Shown here one piece after another: positions 44,698 through 55,172 of a stretch of 64,000 bases of DNA (position 1 is the first letter of the stretch; each line of letters opens with the position of its first letter). The translations under genes and the position numbers were made by a program. A model generated the notes under the pieces. It searched no databases. It saw nothing but the letters and a program-made list of their open reading frames with translations, and had not been told where the DNA came from. This stretch comes from Leguminivora glycinivorella. Lineage: Eukaryota > Arthropoda > Insecta > Lepidoptera > Tortricidae. The stretch is taken from positions 2,418,001 through 2,482,000 of the forward strand of contig NC_062996.1 in assembly GCF_023078275.1 (NCBI RefSeq), in the 5' to 3' direction.

Positions 44698-44963
44698 AGT
44701 CCGTTTTCATATTATCCGATCCGATATCAGACGTCGGAAGGATTTCAATGGAAAAAAATCCAAGATGGCGCCTGTAATGTATGCGATATCGGATCAGGGT
44801 CCGTAGCCGAATGGCATAAACGCTCACGAAACGACACGCTAGTAGATATCTATCTCTATCGCTCTTGCGTATTGGCGCGACGAGCCAGACTACCTTTCGC
44901 GGCGTTTCGTTTTCGTTTTGTGTCGGAGAAATGCTACGGGGCCAGATAATGTGAAAACTCACT
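44698..44963. mobile_element. AGTCCGTTTTCA-type MITE interrupted by a CGTAGCC-type MITE
   Basis: AGTCCGTTTTCATATTATCC at the left and GTGAAAACTCACT at the right are the ends seen at 16292-16420, flanked by TA. The interior is split at 44802-44938 by CGTAGCC-type MITE copy 6, whose right end has lost GCCATTCGG. The nesting dates the CGTAGCC insertion as younger. Confidence 0.75.
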
Positions 44964-44979
44964 TATTTTTTTTTTTTTT

Positions 44980-45160
44980 ATACTACGTCGGTGGCAAACA
45001 AGTATACGGCCCGCCTGATGTAAAGCGGTCACCGTAACCTATGGAGGCCTGCAACTCAAACAGTGTCACATGCGCGTTGCCACCCCATTAGAAACGTGTA
45101 CATTCCCTTTTGCTGTGTTAAGTACACAGCAAAAAGGAGTGTACAAGTTCTAAGGAGACC
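44980..45160 (+). repeat. CGGCCCGCCTGATG-type repeat
   Basis: ATACTACGTCGGTGGCAAAC ... GCGGTCACCGTAACCTATGG is shared with 27841-27960 and 28525-28650. A small inverted pair (CCTTTTTGCTGTGT-like) follows at about 45107-45145. Confidence 0.6.
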
Positions 45161-45303
45161 TTAGTTTGAAACACGCCAAGACAAAATTACAGAATTCTGT
45201 TTTAACCTACGGACCTTTTTGAGCTACAAGCTGGGATCCGGCCAGTGGGATTTGAGGAACCTCGACGACTTTGGTACCGGTTGAATCGAATTAGGCCTGG
45301 CCC

Positions 45304-45394
45304 CGTAGCCGAATGGCATTTCTCCGACGCCAAACGAAAGCGATACGCCGCTGGCTCTGTCGCGCCAATACGCAAGCGCGATAGAGATAGATAT
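45304..45394. mobile_element. CGTAGCC-type MITE (copy 7), cut by the BEL/Pao insertion
   Basis: CGTAGCCGAATGGCATTTCT starts it, and it breaks off at GATAGAGATAGATAT, where the outer LTR begins. Other copies continue CTACTAGCG, so the missing right half should lie after the outer 3' LTR beyond the window. Confidence 0.85.
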
Positions 45395-46795
45395 TGTTAG
45401 CGACGCGTCGAAATATATGTAAAATAGCATAAGAATTCGATTAAGACTGTATTCGCAATAAAGATTATTTCGTAGGTAGGAAACGGGTAGAACTGCGTTA
45501 GTTAAGTTAATTTTGTCAATTCCGATTATTAAGTATAATAATAAGACTCATATGTGATGTATTCGATAGCAGGCAATTCCCATATTCCTTCCTTCCCAAG
45601 TCGCGGAAACCGAGTCCAAAGTTCAATCTAAACTCAGACTGTCCATTGGACTACGATTAATAGCCAATAAGCACTAACGTGAGAGGCTTAGAGCGAGAAA
45701 ACCGAACTCTCCTCTGATTGGCTAAAAATATTTCCTTAAAGTTCCGAAATCATTTTCCTTTCACCCGAAAATTGCCTTAGGATTACTCGAATCCAAGCCA
45801 ATAACTCGATAACTATAATACATATGAAGATGTAAATAGTTTTAAAACGTAGCTGGGAACTTACGTAACACGATAACCTACATTTCCATAGTAATATGCC
45901 GTTATCGATAACAATGGAGCTCAAGGCAAGCTGAGAAACCAGTCTATTGTATGGCCCGGACGGCTAATCACCTCTTCTATTGTGTAAAAACGTAAACAAA
46001 CGCAGGTGCATTCCACTCGAGGTGAATGACCCTAGTGTCAGGTGCATTGTTACGTAATTTCGAAGCGATAGCCTAATTAGTTTATAAGTAATTAGGATTT
46101 AAACGAAAAATGATAGCGTTAAATTCACGTAATCGAGCGCCGTAACGCGTTCGACCAATCACGACGCGCCATCCGTCGCCTATCGGGCGCAATTATTTAC
46201 CTCTCTATCGCACGGAGCCTCGCGCTCAGCCGAGTCGTGATTGGGCGAATAAATTGAAATGTTTCTTTCCGTGAAGCGTAGGCGCATTCTGAAAAGGGGT
46301 ATAAAAGAAACGATCGCTCGGTATGGGACATTCGAATTCGACCGGAACAAGAAGAACCAGCAGCCTCCAAGGAAAACCAGCAGCCAGCAGCCTACTACAA
46401 GCAGCCTACAGCCAGCAGCCAGCAGCCTACAGCCAGCAGCTAGCAGCCTACAGCCAGCAGCCAGCCACCCTCCACGACGGGTAGCGGCAGCAGCAGAAAA
46501 CGACAGCATCGCGACGTATCGTCCGTACCGAGCGTTTCGTTAGGATATTAGCTTAGGAGTATTTTTATAACCGCGTTAAAATTAGAGTCGTTGATTTTTG
46601 TAAATATAAACCATTTGATTTGATTCGTTTTTTAGTTAGTGTATTCCAAAATCATAATCGGTACGGTTGATTGCTGAGGACGACATCGAAGCTCAAGGTA
46701 CAGGCCCGGGACGAAAGAGTGAGTCGCACGAGCTCCAGCACATTCTCTCCACTTCGAGCCGTCGATAGGAAGCTTTGCGGACGCGGTCTGCAACA
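45395..46795 (+). repeat. 5' LTR of the outer BEL/Pao element
   Basis: It is 1401 bp, from TGTTAGCGACGCGTCG to GGTCTGCAACA, with the usual TG...CA ends. TATAAAA lies at 46300-46306 and is followed by a CAGCAGCC-rich tract (about 46355-46465). At about ten positions it differs from the two inner LTRs, which agree with each other (for example TAATATGCC here against TAATATTCC). Confidence 0.9.
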
Positions 46796-46800
46796 GTTTC

Positions 46801-46817
46801 TGGTCCTTCGAGCCGGA
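46801..46817 (+). other. Primer-binding site complementary to tRNA-Tyr (outer element)
   Basis: TGGTCCTTCGAGCCGGA lies 5 bases after the LTR end. It is the exact reverse complement of the 3' end of eukaryotic tRNA-Tyr (TCCGGCTCGAAGGA plus CCA). Confidence 0.85.
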
Positions 46818-46856
46818 TCTTCGTGCGGACTACGGGTCTACAGCGACGTACCTGTC

Positions 46857-48889
46857 ATGAGCGACGACAGGATGGTAAGGACGAGGTCCAGGTCCAACCG
46901 AGCTGCGTCAGTGACGAGCGAAGAGGAGAGGCAGCAACTACTCGACGAAGGCGCGTCGGCGGCCCGCGAACGAGAGGCCGCACGCGCAAGCGCTGAGAGG
47001 GCGATGGGCGCCGACGCGGCGCGCCCTCCCTCACCTCCTCCGGACCCGCTGGCGTAACGGAAGGGCTTAGCGTCGCCGGCGCGCAACCGATGGGCGCGGC
47101 GACAGCTAACAGCACGCTCAGGTATGGATTAACCGTAGAAACACCGAGGTCACCGTCCTACGACACGACATTGCTATGGCGAAGGGATTTAGCCAAGCGG
47201 TTACGGCGTCGTTCCAGACCCACGCCGATCCCAGCTAGACATCCCAAGGCTGCCGTCATAGACAGAACTACCGAGAAACGAAAGTCGCTGCAGGAAACTA
47301 CCAAGGAGGTAAATAAACCAATTATTAAAGCTCAGTCCGTCAGATCACATGCGAGCAGTCGCACTGTGATAGAAGCGCAGCTGTCTCAGGCGGAGCTCGA
47401 GGCCAGCGAACGGCTAGCGGAGATATCCCGGAGGGAGTTGCAGCTAGAAGCGGACATGGTACGTAAACGGCTAGACGCCAGAAAACTGCAGATCCGCGCT
47501 AATGCGGATAGCGCAGACGAGCACGAATCTGCTGGTAGCGTGCGGAATTCGAATCAAGATCGATTAGACGAATGGCTAGAGAACTCGCGAGACGCGACGT
47601 CAAAACCCATTTGTAAGAGGTTAACCGACGAACCTCTACCCAAGTACGAGACTCCGAGACGACCTGCGCAGGCGGAGCGGCATATTCGAGGCCTCTCACC
47701 GGACCGCCAGGTATATCGGCGATCGATATCGCCACCGTCGGAGTCGCGTAGGCGATCGATATCGCCACCGGAGCGACGCAGGCGATCGACGACGCCGCCG
47801 GCGCGTCGCGAGCGATCGACGTCGCCACAGCTGGACGCGCGTACTCCGCACACGGCGCACACGCGCGCCACCGAAGGTACTGTAGCAGAGTCCATGCTGC
47901 ACCTGTTCGAGAGGATGCAGATGGCGGCCCGTCCAGCCCCGAAGGATATATTCGAGCTGCCGCATTTCTACGGAGACGTCAGCGAGTGGAGAAGTTTCTA
48001 CAATACCTACGCAGAGACATCGAAGCGGTATAAGTTTACTGACTACGAGAACGTGGCGCGGCTCAGGATGGCTTTACGCGGGGACGCAAAGACGTGTGTG
48101 TCTCACGTGTTATCGACAGCCACCAGACCCGATATGATCGTGAGAATACTGAAAAAGCAGTTTGGACGCAGCGAGGTATTGTTAGACAAGGCGATTGACG
48201 ACCTGCGAAAGTTGCCGCAGTTGGGGCCTACCGCGAACGACCTCAACACTTTCGCGATAAAGATAATGAACGTGGTATCTACAGTTATGGATATCGATCG
48301 AAGGCACTATGCCGATAACCCCATGCTCATCAGAGAGGTTACGGACAGGTTGTCGCCGCATCTTCGAAGCAGATGGTGCGACTACGCGAAGAAACATCGA
48401 GACAGCAAGGACCCGGAGATTCTGCAGTTGGCGGATTTCCTCATGGAGGAGAGCGAACAGGAGATGTCCTTCTGTCACGCCCGCGCCGCCCCGAGGCGAG
48501 CGCAGGCGCCGTTATCAGTGCCGCACGCGCGCGCAGCCGGCGCTCGCGTGAAAATATCCGCAACGCACAACCCGCCGAGAGCTCCCACAGGACGTCAACA
48601 CGAGGTGCAGAAAGTGACGTACGCGACACGTCAAGCCACAACATCCCGTTCGACGACGTGCCTGTTCTGCGGTGGCGGTCACCTGACGCCGGACTGCCGC
48701 AAGTTAGCCGCCCAATCCGTGGGCGCTAGATGGGAGTGGGCGAAATTAAATCGTATATGCTATCGCTGTATCGACGCGAAGCATATGAAAACACAATGCA
48801 AGGCCAAAGCGTGCGGCGTTGCAGGCTGTCCTCACGTACACCATCGACTGCTTCATGCGGACTCGCCGCAGGAAGTGCGTGAGGATACG
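46857..48889 (+). pseudogene. Outer BEL/Pao gag, frameshifted and cut off
   Basis: The start MSDDRMVRTRSRSNRAASVT is the first ATG after the primer-binding site; ATGs further upstream lie inside the LTR. One C is missing near 47033-47041 (CACCTCCTCCGG against CACCTCCCTCCGG in the inner copy), so the frame stops at 47057. The rest of gag is open in the shifted frame to 48889, through the nucleocapsid zinc knuckles (CLFCGGGHLTPDC and CYRCIDAKHMKTQC). It is then severed after GAGGATACG by the inner element. Pol resumes at 62637. Confidence 0.9.
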
Positions 48890-49799
48890 TGTTAGCGACG
48901 CGTCGAAATATATGTAAAATAGCATAAGAATTCGATTAAGACTGTATTCGCAATAAAGATTATTTCGTAGGTAGGAAACGGGTAGAACTGCGTTAGTTAA
49001 GTTAATTTTGTCAATTCCGATTATTAAGTATGATAATAAGACTCATATGTGATGTATTCGATAGCAGGCAATTCCCATATTCCTTCCTTCCCAAGTCGCG
49101 GAAACCGAGTCCAAAGTTCAATCTAAACTCAGACTGTCCATTGGACTACGATTAATAGCCAATAAGCACTAACGTGAGAGGCTTAGAGCGAGAAAACCGA
49201 ACTCTCCTCTGATTGGCTAAAAATATTTCCTTAAAGTTCCGAAATCATTTTCCTTTCACCCGAAAATTGCCTTAGGATTACTCGAATCCAAGCCAATAAC
49301 TCGATAACTATAAGACATATGAAGATGTAAATAGTTTTAAAACGTAGCTGGGAACTTACGTAACACGATAACCTACATTTCCATAGTAATATTCCGTTAT
49401 CGATAACAATGGAGCTCAAGGCAAGCTGAGAAACCAGTCTATTGTATGGCCCGGACGGCTAATCACCTCTTCTATTGTGTAAAAACGTAAACAAACGCAG
49501 GTGCATTCCACTCGAGGTGAATGACCCTAGTGTCAGGTGCATTGTTACGTAATTTCGAAGCGATAGCCTAATTAGTTTATAAGTAATTAGGATTTGAACG
49601 AAAAATGATAGCGTTAAATTCACGTAATCGAGCGCCGTAACGCGTTCGACCAATCACGACGCGCCATCCGTCGCCTATCGGGCGCAATTATTTACCTCTC
49701 TATCGCACGGAGCCTCGCGCTCAGCCGAGTCGTGATTGGGCGAATAAATTGAAATGTTTCTTTCCGTGAAGCGTAGGCGCATTCTGAAAAGGGGTATAA
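48890..49799 (+). repeat. Inner 5' LTR, first part (U3 up to the TATA box)
   Basis: 910 bp from TGTTAG to GGGGTATAA, where the foldback element begins. It is identical to the 3' LTR except for one T in a run near 49336. The remaining 490 bp are at 54622-55111. Confidence 0.95.
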
Positions 49800-52700
49800 T
49801 AGTCAGGGACCAAACGACCTCTTTTACAAAAAGTCGTCGACATCTCTTCTAAATACCTAAAACAGGTATGGATGTGTTCCTCGTTATCTCCAGATTACGA
49901 ATTGACCTGTTTTAGTTTAAGGAGGGGGGGACGGGTTGAGAAAAAGGGGGGAGAAAGATGGCGGCCGACCATCATAGATATTTATTCACATCTCGAGTCC
50001 TATGCCACCAATCTGTTCGTGCAAGGTGTCGTTTGAAAGCTTATTAAACCTACTTTAATTGTTTTTAAATAACTATACTCATAAAAGTAACCGTTTACGA
50101 AATATTTGAAAATATGTGTTTTTTTATCGCGCATTAATTGCACAAGTACTAGAAAAAATGCGTCTAACTCAATAAACAATAACTTTACCGCAATTGATGT
50201 TATTATAAAATTTTCGCGTCTATTCATGCTCTTTCTAAAAATATAAGTTTCATTGGTATATGATAATATATAACCATGTAATTACGAATTTGGTTTAGCA
50301 GGAGTCACTCTGCCCGGTCGCAGAAATGGGCGCTGACCGTAGTAAAGTATTCAATATTTTTGAGGTCCTATTTTACGGATCCATATGCGAGAGGTATCGT
50401 TTCAAAGCTAATTAAACCTACTATATTTTTTTATAAATAACTATAATCATAAAGGTAGCTGTTTAGAAAATATTTGAAAATATGTGTTTTATAGACCATG
50501 AGTCGCACAAGTACCTACTGGTAAAAAATGCTTCTTAATCAATAAACAACAACTTTCCGGAATTGATGTTAGTATAAGATTTACGCGGAATTTTGTGTGC
50601 TTTCTAATAACATAAGTTTTATTGGTGTATGATATTATATAACCAAGTAATTACAAATATGGTTAAGTAGGTGTCACGATTAAGGTCTGAATTACTAGCT
50701 AAAAGAGAGAAATGAGTAATCCAAATTCGTGCAAAAAATATTAATTTATTCAAATGTCGGAAACGGAGACGAAGTTCGGAAACGAGAAGTTTAATGATTA
50801 AATTTTGAGCTAATTTAGGTCGTAGGTTCTAGTTTTTATAAATTCACACAAAATCCTGTCTACACTGCGGTTAGGTACTCTCGCCTGGTTTGTGCCGTCG
50901 GTGGGGGGACGCCCCTCTGGAAATGCAGCCGACCGTAGGTACTCAGGGGCTGTCCGAGGGCTCGGCAAGGGTGGTCTGCTCTGCCTGGCGAGAGTAGCGA
51001 TGGTGGTGATGTGGCTGAGGTGTGGTCTACACACCAAATGTCAGCCCGAACCTTGGACCCTGGAACGCGTCATCCAAATCCATGAGAAAACAGTCCGGCT
51101 GCATGATTTGTGAACATCCTCGGCAAGCGGAAGGAAGAGAAAGCACCTAAGATGTAGCAGTGATGCCGTGGATGTTCACAATCAGAATCGGAGATTACAT
51201 TTTGGAAAGATGATGCAGCAGTTTACTTTTTTTAAAATGAGGGTGGAAATAAATTCTGATGCAATACCGTTACAACGAAATGATTGTGCAAAATAGTTTA
51301 CAGTATTTAGTATTTGATAGGTTGATGCTTGAGGAAGATATTTTAAGCACTAAAATTACAACACAAAGTCTTTTAATCTAATAAGCAAAATTAACTACAT
51401 CTGAGTTATTAAATGTACCACTTACCCAATTTGGGGTTTATTACACTCGCGTTACTATAAAAATATTAACGTTGAGCACTTCGACGAACGTTTAGAGACG
51501 ACAAAATATTTAATTGGTTACATGTCGAAACGATACATGTATAAAGACCGATATTAATGTGCCGTGCGTTCTGTATCGAATGAAGATCGGAAATGGTCGC
51601 GCGGCTAAGCGCCGCTGTGATATAGGTGTCACCAGATGTGACAAACAAAAGGACTAGTTGCCGGGGCGCTAAAATGTTGCACGCGATATTATTCTGGGAG
51701 CGCTAAAACGGCGCCGACGAACACTGTTGCACTTTGTTTGTTTAAAATAGATGTATATTGTAAATAGTTATAAGTATTAGCTTGTAAAATATATAGTTTT
51801 AAGAGGTACATTTATTTATGATTTTATTTATTTGAGTGATAATAGTTTCATGTAACGTATAACGTTACATAGGGGCCACAGCGCCCGGCCACGTATGGAT
51901 GCTGACCGTCACCAAATTTTCTATATTTTTCAGATCCTATTTTATTTAACAGGAATCTTTTGAAAGCATATTATGCGTACTATCATTGGTTCTCAATAAT
52001 TTTAGTTGTAACTGTAGTAGCTAACAAAATATTTGAAAATATGCATTGGAACCGATGTGAGTAAAACATGCTTCTAGCTCAATGAATTATATTTTTTCCG
52101 CAATTGATATAATAACAAAATAAACGGCGAAATGTATGACCTTTTCAAATAATAAGTTTTGTCAGTATTGTATAAAGAATTAATGTTAATTTATCCATCA
52201 TACTCACTGCGCACCGTCACATACATGGATGACCATTTTCGTTGCCGTTTTCATAATTTTTAAGATTGTATCTTGGTGCATGACCAATAAACAATAACTT
52301 TACCGCAAATAATGTTATGATAAGATTTACAGGACATTTCATATGCTTTCTAAAAATATAAGTTTTATTGATGTATGATATTATACAACCAAGTAATTAC
52401 GAATTTGGTTTAGCAGGTGTCACTGCACCCCCGTGACGTAAATAGGTGCTAACCGTCGCCTAATTTTATGTATTTCTCAGATCCTATTTTAGCGATCAAT
52501 TTGTGAGAGGTATCATTTGAAAGCATATTATGCGTACTATCGTTACTTTTTAATAATGTTTGTCGTAATTGTAGAAGTTTACAAAATATTTGACAATATG
52601 TGTATTTTTACTGTATATGAATAGCATTCGCACTGATACGAGTGAAACATGCTTCTAGCTCAATAAATTATATTTTTCCGCAATTGATATAATAACGAAA

Positions 52701-54618
52701 TGAACCGCAAAATGTATGGCCTTTACAAAAAATGAGTTTTGTTAGATTTGCTTAAACAATTAATGTTAATTTATCCACCATACCCACTGCGCACGGTCAA
52801 TCGTCATATAAACGGATGTCCACCGCCGTTGCCTTAATTTCTTCATCATTTTACAGATTTTATTTTACTGATCAATTAAGTATATAAGTAAATTCGATAC
52901 GTGATAGATTATATTTATTATGAATATACGATTAGTGAAATAAAATCTGAAAAATCATGAAAAAAGGCAACGACGGTGGACATCCATTTATATGATGGTG
53001 CGCAGTAGGTGAGCTGAACAAATTCAAATTAATTGTTCATGCAATACAAACCAAACTTATTTTTTGTGTAAGTCATACATTTTCCGTTTATTTTGTTATT
53101 ATTTCAATTGCGGAAAACTATAATTTATTGAGCTAGAAGCGTGTCTTATCAATGCCAATGCTATTCATGCACAGTAAAATACACATATTACTAATCAAAT
53201 ATTTTGTAAACTTCTACAGTTTCGACTTGAAATATTAGAAATAAAGATAGTACGCATAATATGCTTTCAAATGATACCTCTCACAAATTTATCAGTAAAA
53301 TAGGATCTGAGTAACGTAGAAAATTTGGCGACGTCAGTCAGCACCCAATATCGTGACAGGGCGCAGTGACACCTGCTAAACCAAATTCGTAATTACTTGG
53401 TCATATATAATCATACACCAATAAAACTTATATTTTTAGAAAGCGCATGAAATTTCGCGTAAATTTTATAATAACATTAATTGCGGTAAAGTTATGGTTT
53501 ATTAAGTTAGAAGCATTTTTTATCTGTATATGTGCAACTCGTGCTCGAAAAAAAAACCCATGTTTTCAAATATTTTGTGAACAGCTACCTTTATAACTAT
53601 AGTTATTCAAAAATAATTATAGTAGGTTTAATTTGCTTTCAAATGATACCTCTTACATATGGATCCGTAAAATAAGAACTTAAAAATATTGAATACTTTA
53701 CTACGGTCAGCGCTCATTTTTATGCGACCGGCGGAGTGACCACGACGAAACAAAATTCGTAATTTAATGGTTATATTATCACTTACCAATAAAACTTATA
53801 TTTTTAGAAAGCTCATGAATAGTCGCGTAAATTTTATAATAACATCAATTGCGGTAACGTTATTGTTTATTGACTTAGAAGCATTTTTTACCAGTACTTG
53901 TGCGATTCATGCTCGATAAAAAACACATATTTTCAAATATTATGTAAACAGCTACCTTAAATACTATAGTTATGTGTAAACAATTATAGTAGGTTTAATT
54001 ATCTTTCAAACGATACCTCTCACATATGGATCCGTAAAATAAGACCTCAAAAATATTGAATACTTTACTACGGTCAGCGCCCGTTTATGCGACCTGGAGG
54101 ATAACCCCTGCCAAACAAAATTATTAATTATACGGTTATATATTATCATATACCAATGAAACTTATATTTTTAGAAAGAACATGAATAGACGCGAAAATT
54201 TTATAATAACATCAATTGCGGTAAAGTTATTGTTTATTGAGTTAGACGCATTTTTTACTAGTACTTGTGCAATTCATGCGCGATAAAAAAACACATATTT
54301 TCAAATATTTCCTAAACGGTTACTTTTATGAGCATAGTTATTTGAAAACAATTAAAGAAAGTTTAATAAGCTTTCAAATGACACCTCGCACGAACAGATT
54401 GGTGCCATAGGACTCGAGATGTGAATAAATATCTATGATGGTCGGTCGCCATCTTTCCCCCCTTTTTCTCGACCCGTCCCCCCCTCCTTAAACTAAAACA
54501 GGTCAATTCGTAATCTGGAGAGAACGAGGAACATATCCATACCTGTTTTAGGTATTTAGAAGAGATGTCGACGAAAATCGTGAAGGAGACGACTTGTGGC
54601 CAAATTGGCTCTAGACTA
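49800..54618. mobile_element. Foldback-type element of 4.8 kb with tandem-repeat arms
   Basis: It splits the inner 5' LTR. TAA flanks it on both sides (49797-49799, 54619-54621), and the ends TAGTC(A/T)(A/G)G are inverted; 5-bp TATAA is an alternative reading of the duplication. The two arms mirror each other around about 52897. Each consists of degenerate direct repeats of about 365 bp with landmarks such as GCTGACCGT, TGTTTATTGAGTTAGA-like, CAATTGATGTTATTATAA and TATAAGTTTCATTGG. The left arm has been interrupted by a solo LTR (50672-51869). No transposase frame is present, so it is non-autonomous. The 3-bp TWA-like duplication would fit PIF/Harbinger, but the termini do not prove it. Confidence 0.85.
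50672..51869. mobile_element. Solo LTR of another retrotransposon, 1198 bp
   Basis: It begins TGTCACGATTAAGGTCTG and ends AACGTTACA, with TG...CA ends and the 4-bp direct repeat TAGG at 50668-50671 and 51870-51873. Removing it plus one TAGG restores the repeat unit of the foldback arm (AGTAGGGGCCACAGCGCCC, compare AGCAGGTGTCACTGCACCC at 52413). It holds no gag or pol, so two LTRs have probably recombined. The family is not identifiable by eye, though a 4-bp duplication is frequent in Ty3/gypsy-type elements. Confidence 0.8.
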
Positions 54619-54621
54619 TAA

Positions 54622-55111
54622 AAGGAACGATCGCTCGGTATGGGACATTCGAATTCGACCGGAACAAGAAGAACCAGCAGCCTCCAAGGAAAACCAGCAG
54701 CCAGCAGCCTACTACAAGCAGCCTACAGCCAGCAGCCAGCAGCCTACAGCCAGCAGCTAGCAGCCTACAGCCAGCAGCCAGCCACCCTCCACGACGGGTA
54801 GCGGCAGCAGCAGAAAACGACAGCATCGCGACGTATCGTCCGTACCGAGCGTTCGTTAGGATATTAGCTTAGGAGTATTTTTATAACCGCGTTAAAATTA
54901 GAGTCGTTGATTATTGTAAATATAAACCATTTGATTTGATTCGTTTTTTAGTTAGTTTAATCCAAAATCATAATCGGTACGGTTGATTGCTGAGGACGAC
55001 ATCGAAGCTCAAGGTACAGGCCCGGGACGAAAGAGTGAGTCGCACGAGCTCCAGCACATTCTCTCCACTTCGAGCCGTCGATAGGAAGCTTTGCGGACGC
55101 GGTCTGCAACA
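54622..55111 (+). repeat. Inner 5' LTR, second part (R and U5)
   Basis: It resumes AAGGAACGATCGCTCGG and ends GGTCTGCAACA. Because of the duplication, a TATAAAAGG string is rebuilt across the junction (54617-54625), so a TATA box still stands in front of this part. It contains the CAGCAGCC-rich tract at about 54675-54785. Confidence 0.95.
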
Positions 55112-55116
55112 GTTTC

Positions 55117-55133
55117 TGGTCCTTCGAGCCGGA
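55117..55133 (+). other. Primer-binding site complementary to tRNA-Tyr (inner element)
   Basis: TGGTCCTTCGAGCCGGA follows the LTR end after the 5-base spacer GTTTC, the same as in the outer element. Confidence 0.85.
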
Positions 55134-55172
55134 TCTTCGTGCGGACTACGGGTCTACAGCGACGTACCTGTC

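Noticed and set aside
46180..46543. CAG-rich open frames in the LTR (also at 54611-54826 and 62022-62397)
   Set aside because: They come from the CAGCAGCC repeat downstream of the TATA box, change length between LTR copies and lack domain support.
46671..46856. N-terminal 62 residues upstream of MSDDRMV as part of Gag
   Set aside because: This stretch is LTR and primer-binding site sequence. The same frame in the third LTR runs into unrelated sequence.
47499..47965. Long antisense frames opposite gag (and their twins at 55816-56282)
   Set aside because: They mirror the GC-rich SR-like repeats of gag in other frames and have no start context or domains.
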